DNA from: Candidatus Kuenenia stuttgartensis
Lineage (GTDB): Bacteria > Gemmatimonadota > Gemmatimonadetes > Gemmatimonadales > Gemmatimonadaceae
Assembly: GCA_943330235.2 (NCBI GenBank)
Contig: CALQGY020000036.1
Coordinates: forward strand, 1 to 32,401
Reading direction: 5' to 3'
DNA length: 32,401 nucleotides
Positions 24,604-32,401 of the stretch are shown piece by piece. The notes under the pieces are model-generated. The model ran no database searches. It was not told the DNA's origin and was given only the letters and a program-made list of their open reading frames with translations. How positions within the stretch are numbered: the first letter of the stretch is position 1; each line of letters begins with the position of its first letter. Made by a program: the position numbers and the translations under genes.

Positions 24604-26106
24604 ATGCGAATGTACGCTCGTGCTATGGTGCTGGCTTCGGCCGCCAGTGTGCTGGTCGCCGCCGCGACGGCCGCGCCGATCGCGGCGCAAGCGGCGCCTG
24701 CGGCGTCCGGCGCCGTCTTGTCACTCACTGAAGCCCTCGCGTTGGCGCGACGGAACAATCCGAGCCTGCAAAACTCGGTGAACGCGCGCCGCACCGCGGC
24801 CGCGCAGGTGCGCGCCGCCAACGGGGCGCTGCTCCCCAATGTCAACACCAGTCTCGGCGGCGGCTATCGCGAAGGACGCCAGACCTTCTTCCAAGGTCAG
24901 GCGTTCGGCGCCACGAATGACCAGTTGTCCACCGACGTCAGCGGTTCGGCGTCGCTGAGCGTCTCGCTCGCAACGCTGAACGATCGCCGAGCTGCACGCG
25001 CGGGCCAGGAAGCCACCGAGGCCGACATTGTCGCGGCAGAGCAGCGCGTACGGTCCGATGTCACCACCCAGTATCTGACGGCACTGCAGGCGCAGGCCCG
25101 TGCGGCGTTGCAGGATACGTTGGTCGCGACCACCGCGGTGCAGTTGCAGTTGGCGCAGGCGCGCTTGCAGGTCGGCTCTGGCACGCAGCTCGATGTGCAG
25201 CGTGCCGAGGTCGCAAACGGTCAGCAGCGCGTTGCCGCGCTCAACCAGCGCAATCAGGCCGCCATCGAAGTCTTGCGGCTCTTCCAGCAGATCGGCGTGC
25301 CGCCGCTGCCGGGCGCCAAGCTTGACGCCAATCTTCCGGCCGCCCCGTCCATCGAGATGGCCACGATTATCGACATGGCGCGGAAGTCCAACCCGCAGCT
25401 CGATGCGCTGCGCGCCCGCGAGGAAGTCGCCAACCGCAACGCAGCCTCCGCCCGCGCGAGCTACTTCCCCTCCCTCTCGGTCAGCGCCAACGTCTCGGCG
25501 TTCACCAATCGCTACACGAACACTGGGCTGCTGCTCGATCAGGGCAAGGCCAGCGCGCTCTCCTCGAAGGCCAGCTGTATCCGTTCCGAGGAAGTGCGTG
25601 CAGCCGTCGGGCTCGCGAATAACCTCACGCAGTGCGGCTCGATTGCCTTCAGCCCCGCGCAAGAGAAGGCCATCCGCGATGCGCAGGGCAAGTACCCGAT
25701 CGACTTCACGCGTAACCCGTACAGCCTCTCGGCATCGCTCTCGCTGCCGATCTTCAACGGCTTCCGCCGCGAACAACAGATCGAACAAGCCGCCGTGTCG
25801 CGCCGCAATGCGGAGAACGATCTGCGCGGTCAGGAACTGCGCGTCGTCTCCGATGTGACGTCGGCATTCCTCTCGCTCACCACCGCGCAACAGACCGTCG
25901 TACTGCAGGAACAGAACGTGCGCACGGCGCGCACCGCCCTCTCGCTGGCGCAGGAGCGCTACCGGGTCGGACTGGCCAGCATCGTGGACTTGCAGCAGGC
26001 CCGTGGCGATTACGAACGCGCCGAAACGGATCGCATTACCGCCGTGTACGACGTGCAGCGGACCTTCACCACGCTTGAAGCGGCCGTCGGCCGCCCTCTT
26101 CGCTAA
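24604..26106 (+). CDS. TolC-family outer membrane efflux protein
   Basis: A 500-residue outer membrane channel of the TolC type, which joins an inner-membrane pump and adaptor to the outside. A signal peptide (about 1-30, ending AAPIAAQA) is followed by two TolC repeats, each with the pattern LTEALALARRNNPSL / IDMARKSNPQLDALRAREEVANRN and the long helical hairpins rich in Ala, Gln and Arg, and closing with YRVGLASIVDLQQARGDYERAETDRI. The start at 24604 is chosen because the signal begins there; the frame is open back to 24421, a start that would bury the signal behind 61 residues. An outside loop has an unusual insert with two cysteines (about 325 and 344) that may form a disulfide. The MacA-like gene follows after 12 bp. 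Confidence 0.93.
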   Translation: MRMYARAMVLASAASVLVAAATAAPIAAQAAPAASGAVLSLTEALALARRNNPSLQNSVNARRTAAAQVRAANGALLPNVNTSLGGGYREGRQTFFQGQAFGATNDQLSTDVSGSASLSVSLATLNDRRAARAGQEATEADIVAAEQRVRSDVTTQYLTALQAQARAALQDTLVATTAVQLQLAQARLQVGSGTQLDVQRAEVANGQQRVAALNQRNQAAIEVLRLFQQIGVPPLPGAKLDANLPAAPSIEMATIIDMARKSNPQLDALRAREEVANRNAASARASYFPSLSVSANVSAFTNRYTNTGLLLDQGKASALSSKASCIRSEEVRAAVGLANNLTQCGSIAFSPAQEKAIRDAQGKYPIDFTRNPYSLSASLSLPIFNGFRREQQIEQAAVSRRNAENDLRGQELRVVSDVTSAFLSLTTAQQTVVLQEQNVRTARTALSLAQERYRVGLASIVDLQQARGDYERAETDRITAVYDVQRTFTTLEAAVGRPLR

Positions 26107-26118
26107 CCGGAATAGTTC

Positions 26119-27408
26119 ATGACCAGGACCGTCAAGATCGTTATTGGAGGCGCGTTCATCGTCGGCGCCTCCGCGTTGGGATATATGAGCTACAAGAAGG
26201 GCCAGACCAAAGCCGTCGAGGTGCGCACGGAAGCCGTTGAGGCCCGCGACCTCGTCGCGTCGGTGACAGCCAGCGGACAGATCCAGCCCAAGACCAAGGT
26301 GGACGTCAGCGCCGACGTCACGGGCAAGATTGTCCGACTGGCCGTGAAGGAGGGCGACATGGTCAAGAAGGGCCAGTTCCTCCTGCAAATCGATCCGGAA
26401 CAGGTGACGGCCGCGTTGCAGCGCTCCGAGGCCGGTCTGGCGTCCACGCGCGCTCAGGCTGCCCAGGCGCGCGCGAATCTGATTCAGGCGCAGAAGAATT
26501 TCGAACGCTCGGAAAACATCAAGAAGCAGTCGCCCACGCTGGTCAGCGACGACCAACTCGAGCAGTTGCGCACGCAGGCCGAAGTCACCAAGGCGCAGTT
26601 TGAGGCCGCGACGTTTGGCGTCGAGCAGGCCGTGGCTTCCGTGCGTGATGCCAAGCAGGCGCTCAGCCGCACCACCATCATCGCGCCGATGAGTGGCAAG
26701 ATCACGCGGCTCAACGTCGAAGAAGGGGAAACGGCCATCATGGGCACGCTCAACAAGGACGCCGCGACCCTGTTGACCATCAGCGACATGAGCGTGCTCG
26801 AAACCAAGGTCAAAGTGGACGAGACCGATGTCGCCCGCATCAGCGTGGGCGACTCGGCACTGATCCAGATCGACGCGTTCCCCGATACCACGTTCATCGG
26901 CAAGGTCGTCGAGATTTCAAACAGCTCCGTGACGAAGGCCGCCGCATCGAACACGGGTGATCAGGCCATCGATTACGAAGTGCGCGTGCAGCTTCTCAAT
27001 CCGCCGTCGGACACGCGTCCCGACTTCTCGGCGACCGCCAAGATCGTCACGGCCAGCCGCACCAAGGTGCTGTCCATTCCGATCATCGCCCTCACCGTGC
27101 GTGAGAACGAGAAGCTCCCCAACGCCGACACGGCCGTGACCGTTGGCCGCGCGCAGCCCGCCAAGGAAGTCGGCAAACGCGACATCGAAGGCGTCTTCGT
27201 GGTGGGCACCGACAACAAAGTCAGCTTCCGCACCGTAAAGGTGGGTATCGCCGGCGAACGCCACTTCGAAGTATTGGAAGGGCTCAAGGCCGGTGAGACC
27301 ATCGTGGCCGGGACGTACCAGGCTATCCGTGAGCTCAAGGATGGCGCACTGATCCGCACGCCCAAGCCTGAAGAGAAGAAGACCCCGGCAACCGGAAAGA
27401 AACCGTGA
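26119..27408 (+). CDS. macA: MacA-like periplasmic adaptor (HlyD/membrane fusion protein)
   Basis: A 429-residue adaptor anchored in the inner membrane by a single N-terminal helix ([17 protein letters not shown]). It has the lipoyl half-motifs [21 protein letters not shown] and [18 protein letters not shown], separated by a helical hairpin (about 98-180) rich in Ala and Gln, then the beta-barrel domain and a membrane-proximal domain with [17 protein letters not shown] and [11 protein letters not shown]. In tripartite pumps this protein links the MacB-type complex to TolC. The partner genes lie on either side. The gene ends in a Lys/Pro-rich tail whose stop overlaps the ATPase start (GTGA), and GGAA before the ATG is a weak ribosome binding site. 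Substrate is not predictable. Confidence 0.93.
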   Translation: MTRTVKIVIGGAFIVGASALGYMSYKKGQTKAVEVRTEAVEARDLVASVTASGQIQPKTKVDVSADVTGKIVRLAVKEGDMVKKGQFLLQIDPEQVTAALQRSEAGLASTRAQAAQARANLIQAQKNFERSENIKKQSPTLVSDDQLEQLRTQAEVTKAQFEAATFGVEQAVASVRDAKQALSRTTIIAPMSGKITRLNVEEGETAIMGTLNKDAATLLTISDMSVLETKVKVDETDVARISVGDSALIQIDAFPDTTFIGKVVEISNSSVTKAAASNTGDQAIDYEVRVQLLNPPSDTRPDFSATAKIVTASRTKVLSIPIIALTVRENEKLPNADTAVTVGRAQPAKEVGKRDIEGVFVVGTDNKVSFRTVKVGIAGERHFEVLEGLKAGETIVAGTYQAIRELKDGALIRTPKPEEKKTPATGKKP

Positions 27409-28211
27409 CCGACACGCTCGCTGACATCGGACTGAGCACGACCGCCGAGCGGAGCGTGGTCGTGCAGCACGCCGGCGCCGCCCCCGACAAGGATTGGGTC
27501 ATCGTCACGCGGCAGCTGAAGCGGCAGTACGACATGGGCGGCGAAATTGTCCGCGCGTTGCGCGGCGTGGATCTCGCCATTCGCCGGAATGAATACGTGG
27601 CCATCATGGGGCCGTCCGGCTCCGGCAAGTCCACGCTCATGAACCTCATCGGCTGTCTCGACACGCCGAACGAGGGCGAGTACTGGCTCAACGGCATGCT
27701 GGTCTCGGAGATGTCCGACGACGAACTCGCCCGCGTGCGCAATAAGGAAATCGGCTTCGTCTTCCAGACGTTCAACCTGCTGCCGCGCGCCTCCGCGCTG
27801 CAGAACGTAGAACTCCCGCTCGTCTATGCCGGTGTGTCGGCCGACGAGCGGAAGAAGCGCGCCACCGAAGCGCTCGAGCGCGTGCAGCTGGGCGGGCGTA
27901 TCGGTCACCGCCCCAACGAACTCTCCGGCGGTCAGCGTCAGCGCGTCGCCATTGCCCGCGCGCTCGTCAATCGCCCCTCCATTCTGCTCGCGGACGAACC
28001 CACGGGTAATCTCGACTCGCAGACATCGGAAGAGATCATGCGCGTCTTCGAAGAGTTGGCGACGCAGGGACAGACGGTGGTCATGGTGACGCACGAGCCC
28101 GACATCGCGGTGCATGCCAAGCGCATCATCGTGCTGCGTGACGGCGTGATTTCCAGCGACGAGACTCGCGCGCAATACGCCGCGAAGATCTCGGGCGAGC
28201 GCGTGCACTAA
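27405..28211 (+). CDS. macB: ABC transporter ATPase, MacB/LolD type
   Basis: A 268-residue nucleotide-binding subunit of a MacB/LolD/FtsE-type exporter. Walker A is GPSGSGKST (about 69-77), the Q-loop is in [10 protein letters not shown], the signature is [16 protein letters not shown], Walker [14 protein letters not shown], and the H-loop [10 protein letters not shown], so it should be an active ATPase. Classical MacB carries this domain fused to its permease, whereas here it is a separate protein, as in LolCDE. The first 30 residues are an extra acidic-to-neutral tail. It begins at a GTG that overlaps the adaptor stop by 4 bp. It is the only ATPase for the four permeases that follow, and the first permease starts 62 bp on. 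Confidence 0.94.
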   Translation: MTDTLADIGLSTTAERSVVVQHAGAAPDKDWVIVTRQLKRQYDMGGEIVRALRGVDLAIRRNEYVAIMGPSGSGKSTLMNLIGCLDTPNEGEYWLNGMLVSEMSDDELARVRNKEIGFVFQTFNLLPRASALQNVELPLVYAGVSADERKKRATEALERVQLGGRIGHRPNELSGGQRQRVAIARALVNRPSILLADEPTGNLDSQTSEEIMRVFEELATQGQTVVMVTHEPDIAVHAKRIIVLRDGVISSDETRAQYAAKISGERVH

Positions 28212-28273
28212 GTGCGCGACCGCATGCAACGATGCAACGGGTCCTCCGCACCGGCCGAGGACAGCCGCGCGCT

Positions 28274-29515
28274 GTGAAGACCAGAGACGCGATCGGCCTC
28301 GCCCTGTCTCAACTGCGAGTCCAGAAACTGAAGAGTGCGTTCACCCTCCTCGGTGTCACCATCGGCGTGATGTTTCTCATCGCCGTGGTCTCCATCGTGG
28401 AGGGCATGGGTCGCTACGTCGAAGAAGATTTCGCCGCGCGACTGATCGGCACGAACACCTTCACGCTCCGGCGGTTCGACAACATCGGCCCCGGCGGCAA
28501 TCGCGGCGCCGATGCGCGCACTGCGGCGCGTCGGCCATTGTTGCGCATGACCGACGTCGACGCGGTGCGCAGTGCGCTGCCGAGCAACATGAAGTCCGCG
28601 ATCACCAGCGAGACCTTCAAGTACGCGACCACCGCCGGCGCGCGACCGCGCCAGGTGCAGGCCGTTGCGACGGACGCGAACTACTTCGACATCAAGAAGC
28701 TGCCGGTCACGGTGGGTCGCGGCTTCAGTGATCAGGAAGTGCGCGCCGGAGCGACGGTGCTCGTGATCGGTGTGGAAGTAGCGGAGCATTTCTTCCCTGG
28801 CCTCAATCCCGAAGGACGGACCCTGCGCATCGCGGGTGTGCCATTCACCGTGATCGGCGTCATTGAAAAGCAGGGATCGGTGTTCGGCTTCTCGCTCGAC
28901 CGTCTGGCCATTGCGCCGTATACGTCTCCGATGGGACGCATCATTCGCCCGCAGCGGGACGTCTCGTCGCTCATCGTGCAGGCACCGCGGCAACAGGATC
29001 TGGCCGAGGGCGTGGAGGCCGCGCGGAGCGCGTTGCGCGCATTACGTGGACTGCGCGCCGGTGAGCCGGACGATTTCGGACTCGTGACGCAGGACGCCGC
29101 CTTCGGGTTCATCAAAGAGCTGAAGGGTCGCCTCGTCCTGTTCGGCACCGCGCTGCCGGCCATCAGTCTCGTGGTCGGTGCGATGGTCATCATGAACATC
29201 ATGCTCGTCGCCGTCGCCGAACGCACGCGGGAAATCGGCGTTCGTAAGGCGCTGGGCGCGAAGCGCAGCGACATCCTCGCGCAGTTCCTTGTCGAAGCCA
29301 CGACCCTCAGTGTCATCGGCGCCGCCATCGGCATCGGGCTCGGGATCGGGCTCGCCGAAATTATCGCGGCCGTGACGCCGCTACCGGCAGCCGTGGCCCC
29401 GTGGTCCATCGTGGCCGCGCTCGTCACCGGCGCGGGCGTTGGCATTGCGGCCGGTATGTATCCGGCCAGCCGCGCCTCGCAGCTCGACCCGATTACCGCC
29501 CTCCGTCAGGAATAG
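28274..29515 (+). CDS. MacB/FtsX-type permease, subunit A1
   Basis: A 413-residue permease with the MacB topology: helix near residue 20-45 (AFTLLGVTIGVMFLIAVVSI), a long periplasmic core of about 220 residues containing GVPFTVIGVIEKQG, then three C-terminal helices with the coupling segment REIGVRKALGAKRSDILAQFLVE and the tail ASQLDPITALRQE. The GTG start at 28274 is chosen because it aligns the N-terminus exactly with the third permease (both have eight residues before the LALxQLRV motif); an ATG at 28232 would add 14 unrelated residues. GAGGA lies 12 bases before the GTG. It and the third permease share a block not seen in the second and fourth. MacB permeases act as dimers that change shape to push substrate through the TolC duct. 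Confidence 0.92.
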   Translation: MKTRDAIGLALSQLRVQKLKSAFTLLGVTIGVMFLIAVVSIVEGMGRYVEEDFAARLIGTNTFTLRRFDNIGPGGNRGADARTAARRPLLRMTDVDAVRSALPSNMKSAITSETFKYATTAGARPRQVQAVATDANYFDIKKLPVTVGRGFSDQEVRAGATVLVIGVEVAEHFFPGLNPEGRTLRIAGVPFTVIGVIEKQGSVFGFSLDRLAIAPYTSPMGRIIRPQRDVSSLIVQAPRQQDLAEGVEAARSALRALRGLRAGEPDDFGLVTQDAAFGFIKELKGRLVLFGTALPAISLVVGAMVIMNIMLVAVAERTREIGVRKALGAKRSDILAQFLVEATTLSVIGAAIGIGLGIGLAEIIAAVTPLPAAVAPWSIVAALVTGAGVGIAAGMYPASRASQLDPITALRQE

Positions 29516-29518
29516 TCC

Positions 29519-30775
29519 ATGAACCGATTGCTGCTGGTGTTTGAAGGCGTCGGCATGGCACTGGAGGCCATCCGTACGAACAAAGTGCGCGCCGCACTCA
29601 CCATTGCGGGCGTCGCGATCGGCGTGTTCGTCGTGGTGGCGATGGGCGCAGTGGTCAGTGGCATTCGCGCCTCGTTCCAGAAGGATCTCGACGAAATCGG
29701 CGCAACGACATTCATCGTGCAGCGGCGCGGCAGCGGTCTGAATGCCTGCGACGGCACCGACGAAAAGTGTCCCGATCGCCGTAACCCGCCCATCTCGTTT
29801 GCCGAGTGGGAGCTTATTCGCCGCCTGCCCGGTGTGCAGGACGTGGTCGGCGTGCTCGGCGGCAACGGCAATTTTGCGTACAAGAACGTGCGCATGGATA
29901 ACGTCGGCTACGACGCCTACAGCCCGGAGTGGCCGCAGGTGGACGCGTCCGACATTTATCCGGGCCGCAATTTCACCAAGACGGAGTACGACGCGGGGCA
30001 ACCCGTGGTGCTCGTCAACGATACGCTCAAGTCGCAGCTCTTCGGCGAGTCCGAGCCCATCGGGAAGCAAGTGATGATCAGCGGGCGCCAGTTCACGGTC
30101 ATCGGCGTCTATCACCCCAAAGCCGGCTTCTTGAAAACCCTCGAGGGCAAGGGCCCGGACACGCCACGCGCGATCGTGCCGCTGCAAGCGTCGGTGCGCA
30201 CGCTCGATGTCTGGAAGGGCGGACTGACGCTGCTCGTGCGGCCCTACGCGACGGCGACGCAGACGCAGGTGATGGACGAAGTGATGGCGGCCATGCGCGC
30301 CCGACGCGGACTCAAGCCCGGCGCGCGCGGAAACTTTTATCTCGTTGAGCAGGATCGCATCAAAGAAACGTTCGACCAACTCTTTGGCGCCATCTTCGCG
30401 GTCGGCCTCGCCCTCTCGGCGGTTGCCCTGCTCGTGGGCGGCGTGGGCGTCGTGGCCATCATGATGATCTCCGTGACCGAGCGCACACGGGAAATCGGCG
30501 TGCGTAAAGCGCTCGGCGCAACGGCCGGCACCATTCGCTGGCAGTTCCTCGTCGAAGCGTCCACGCTCACCAGCATCGGTGCGATCATCGGTCTCATACT
30601 GGGGGCCTTGCTGGCCTGGATCATTCGCAGTAACAGCAGCCTGCCCGCAGAACTCCCCACCAGCATCGTGCTCACCGCGCTGATCGCGAGCGCCGTCACC
30701 GGTGTCGCGTTCGGCATGCTGCCCGCGATTCGCGCGTCGCAACTCGATCCCGTCGAAGCGCTCCGACACGAATAG
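29519..30775 (+). CDS. MacB/FtsX-type permease, subunit B1
   Basis: A 418-residue permease of the same topology as its neighbours: first helix in RAALTIAGVAIGVFVVVAMGAV, periplasmic core with GRQFTVIGVYHPK, and C-terminal helices with REIGVRKALGATAGTIRWQFLVE and IRASQLDPVEALRHE. An insert of about 20 residues after the core's start (CDGTDEKCPD) carries two cysteines seven apart, likely a periplasmic disulfide. AGGA seven bases before the ATG is a good ribosome binding site, and only three bases separate it from the previous stop. The N-terminal block resembles that of the fourth permease more than those of the first and third, which supports heteromeric pairs. Confidence 0.93.
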   Translation: MNRLLLVFEGVGMALEAIRTNKVRAALTIAGVAIGVFVVVAMGAVVSGIRASFQKDLDEIGATTFIVQRRGSGLNACDGTDEKCPDRRNPPISFAEWELIRRLPGVQDVVGVLGGNGNFAYKNVRMDNVGYDAYSPEWPQVDASDIYPGRNFTKTEYDAGQPVVLVNDTLKSQLFGESEPIGKQVMISGRQFTVIGVYHPKAGFLKTLEGKGPDTPRAIVPLQASVRTLDVWKGGLTLLVRPYATATQTQVMDEVMAAMRARRGLKPGARGNFYLVEQDRIKETFDQLFGAIFAVGLALSAVALLVGGVGVVAIMMISVTERTREIGVRKALGATAGTIRWQFLVEASTLTSIGAIIGLILGALLAWIIRSNSSLPAELPTSIVLTALIASAVTGVAFGMLPAIRASQLDPVEALRHE

Positions 30776-30784
30776 ACGACCGCG

Positions 30785-32029
30785 ATGCGCTTCGTTGACG
30801 TCATTCGTCTGGCGCTCCATCAACTGCGCGTCAATCCACTGCGCACCGCGTTCACGCTGCTCGGTATCGTCGTCTCGGTGGGATTTCTGGTGGCGGTCGT
30901 CGCGATCATCCAAGGGATGAACGCGTACGTGAAGGAAAACATCGCCGACGCGATGATCGGCATGAACACCTTCCAGGTGCGGCGCCTGCCGGTCAGCCTC
31001 GGTCTGTTTGACGACGAGCAGGCGCGCCTGCTGCGTCGTCGTCCCCGGGTGAACGAAGACGACGCCGAAGCGGTACGCGTGGCCCTCCCCGATGCGATGG
31101 CCGTGAGTATTCAGTCCGGATGGCCCACGCCACAGGCCGACGTGACGTGGCGCAACCGGACTTTGGGCAGCGTGATGGTGTTCGGCGTCACGGCCGGCTA
31201 TCAGGTCGTGCAGGACTACAAGTTCACGGCCGGCCGACCGCTCACCGACATCGATGTGCGCGAACGGCGCAACGTGATTGTCATCGGGACCGACGTCGCC
31301 ACAAAGCTCTTCGACAATGCGTCGCCGCTCGATCAGGAAGTCCGTATCCGAGGACAGCACTTCACGGTCATCGGGGTGGTCGGACGCAAAGGCCGCGTGC
31401 TCGGTCAGTCGTTTGACGGCTTCGCGCTCATGCCCATCACGGCGTTCGAGGCGGTCTACGGGCGTCGGCAGTCCACGACGGTCTCCGTCAAAATGCGCGA
31501 GGCCGACGAGGTGGCACCGGCGATGGCCCGTGCGCAGGAAGCCATGCGTGTATCGCGTCGCCTCCGTCCAGGCGAGTCGGACAACTTCGATGTGGGTACC
31601 GCCGACGCGCTGTTGGATTTCTGGAAGCAGCTGACGCGCGTGCTCTTTGCCGTCGTACCCGCCGTGGTCGCCATCGGTGTGCTGGTGGGCGGCATCGTCA
31701 TCATGAACATCATGTTGATGGCCGTCACCGAACGCACACACGAAATCGGACTGCGCAAGGCCGTGGGTGCGACGTCGGCCGATGTGCGCAAACAGTTTCT
31801 CGCCGAGTCGATCGCGCTCGCCGTACTCGGTGGCGCACTCGGTGTCCTCGCCGGATGGGGACTGGCCACGGTGATTGCCGCGGCGTCCCCCCTGCCGGCC
31901 CGCGTGAGTCCGTGGTCGGTGGCGCTCTCGCTCTCGCTTGGCGCGAGTATCGGCGTGCTGTTCGGCGTCTACCCGGCGTCGCGCGCGGCGCGTCTGGACC
32001 CGATCACCGCGATGCGCGCCGAGACCTGA
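30785..32029 (+). CDS. MacB/FtsX-type permease, subunit A2
   Basis: A 414-residue permease, closest within the window to the first one. The N-terminus IRLALHQLRVNPLRTAFTLL mirrors IGLALSQLRVQKLKSAFTLL of A1, and the C-terminus shares PLPARVSPWS and YPASRAARLDPITAM with it. The periplasmic core contains GQHFTVIGVVGRKGRVLG. The coupling segment reads HEIGLRKAVGATSADVRKQFLAE, with intact GLRKAVGA for contact with the ATPase. No Shine-Dalgarno is visible. It lies 9 bp after B1 and one base before B2, so translation is probably coupled along the whole run. Confidence 0.93.
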   Translation: MRFVDVIRLALHQLRVNPLRTAFTLLGIVVSVGFLVAVVAIIQGMNAYVKENIADAMIGMNTFQVRRLPVSLGLFDDEQARLLRRRPRVNEDDAEAVRVALPDAMAVSIQSGWPTPQADVTWRNRTLGSVMVFGVTAGYQVVQDYKFTAGRPLTDIDVRERRNVIVIGTDVATKLFDNASPLDQEVRIRGQHFTVIGVVGRKGRVLGQSFDGFALMPITAFEAVYGRRQSTTVSVKMREADEVAPAMARAQEAMRVSRRLRPGESDNFDVGTADALLDFWKQLTRVLFAVVPAVVAIGVLVGGIVIMNIMLMAVTERTHEIGLRKAVGATSADVRKQFLAESIALAVLGGALGVLAGWGLATVIAAASPLPARVSPWSVALSLSLGASIGVLFGVYPASRAARLDPITAMRAET

Positions 32030-32030
32030 C

Positions 32031-32401
32031 ATGGCCGCAGGGATTCGCCCCGGCGCGTTCAGCGAGAATATCAGTATTGCCCTCGATGCCCTGCGCGCCA
32101 GCAAACTGCGCTCATCGCTGACGATTCTTGGCGTCGTCATCGGCGTGGCCACCGTGATGGCGATGGCCGCGATCGTGGAGGGCATTCGGAATCAGATCGT
32201 GCACACCATCGAGGTGGCCGGACCGACCACGTTCTACGTTCTGAAGAAGTTTTCGCAAACACCGCTCAACCCGGACAACCTCCCCAAGGATGTGCGCATC
32301 CGCCCCGATCTGACGGAGCGCGAGGCCGAACGCATTCGGCGGTTACCCGAAGTCAGCTACGCGTCGCTGTGGGCGCAAACGCTCGCGCGCATCGATGCCG
32401 G
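32031..32401 (+). CDS. MacB/FtsX-type permease, subunit B2 (cut by window end)
   Basis: The first 123 residues of a fourth permease; no stop occurs before the window edge. The beginning (LDALRASKLRSSLTILGVVIGVATVMAM, a single membrane helix) and the next block (GPTTFYVLKKF) are MacB-like and closest to B1 (LEAIRTNKVRAALTIAGVAIGV; GATTFIVQRRG). Its ATG lies one base after the A2 stop (TGA-C-ATG). The rest, including the coupling segment, is outside the window, so its integrity cannot be judged. Confidence 0.9.
   Translation, partial: MAAGIRPGAFSENISIALDALRASKLRSSLTILGVVIGVATVMAMAAIVEGIRNQIVHTIEVAGPTTFYVLKKFSQTPLNPDNLPKDVRIRPDLTEREAERIRRLPEVSYASLWAQTLARIDA

Noticed and set aside
24721..26556. 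611-codon frame antisense to the TolC-like and MacA-like genes
   Set aside because: It spans two real genes on the other strand and has no recognisable motif.
29381..32185. 934-codon open frame antisense to the permeases, rich in His, Arg and Asp
   Set aside because: It is a shadow of the high third-position GC of three convincing permease genes; it crosses gene borders and shows no domain.

Overview
This is a GC-rich, densely coded chromosomal segment with no sign of mobile DNA, tRNA, rRNA or CRISPR. The gene mix suggests a Gram-negative, diderm, respiring soil or water bacterium. It holds TolC/MacA/MacB-type export, a menaquinone or ubiquinone methyltransferase, a bacterial VKOR, many Ser/Thr-kinase and histidine-kinase domains, exported proteases and a large CPBP protease. 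The combination is most like Gemmatimonadota, but that placement rests on family impressions and not on a marker gene.

Layout. Positions 1-11118 are read leftwards: a secreted subtilisin-like lipoprotein, the YifB/ComM AAA ATPase, a small DUF2628-like membrane protein, a giant duplicated CPBP (CAAX-type) membrane protease, a D-aminoacylase-like amidohydrolase, a Tat-type FKBP lipoprotein and an MFS transporter. From 11228 to 15909 lie short divergent and convergent units: an Sfp/EntD-type phosphopantetheinyl transferase overlapping tail to tail with UbiE/MenG, a membrane-anchored thioredoxin-like protein facing a VKOR (together a plausible envelope disulfide pathway), and a DUF485-ActP acetate symporter pair.

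Positions 15910-16234 form the only intergenic region over 300 bp. It holds a consensus-quality sigma-54 promoter, an upstream inverted repeat and a leader with two tandem hairpins, all in front of a membrane diguanylate cyclase. A perfect 12-bp hairpin separates this gene from a two-gene signalling operon on the opposite strand: a 1388-aa NtrY-like histidine kinase followed almost without gap by a pseudokinase-kinase Ser/Thr kinase.

From 23627 to the right edge everything runs rightwards: an exported protein of unknown function, then a TolC-family outer membrane protein, a MacA-like adaptor, a MacB-type ATPase and four consecutive MacB/FtsX-type permeases in an A-B-A-B order, the last cut by the window end. 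One ATPase feeding two related permease pairs is the most unusual gene arrangement here. The other points of interest are the sigma-54-controlled diguanylate cyclase, the histidine kinase/Ser-Thr kinase operon and the internally duplicated CPBP protease.
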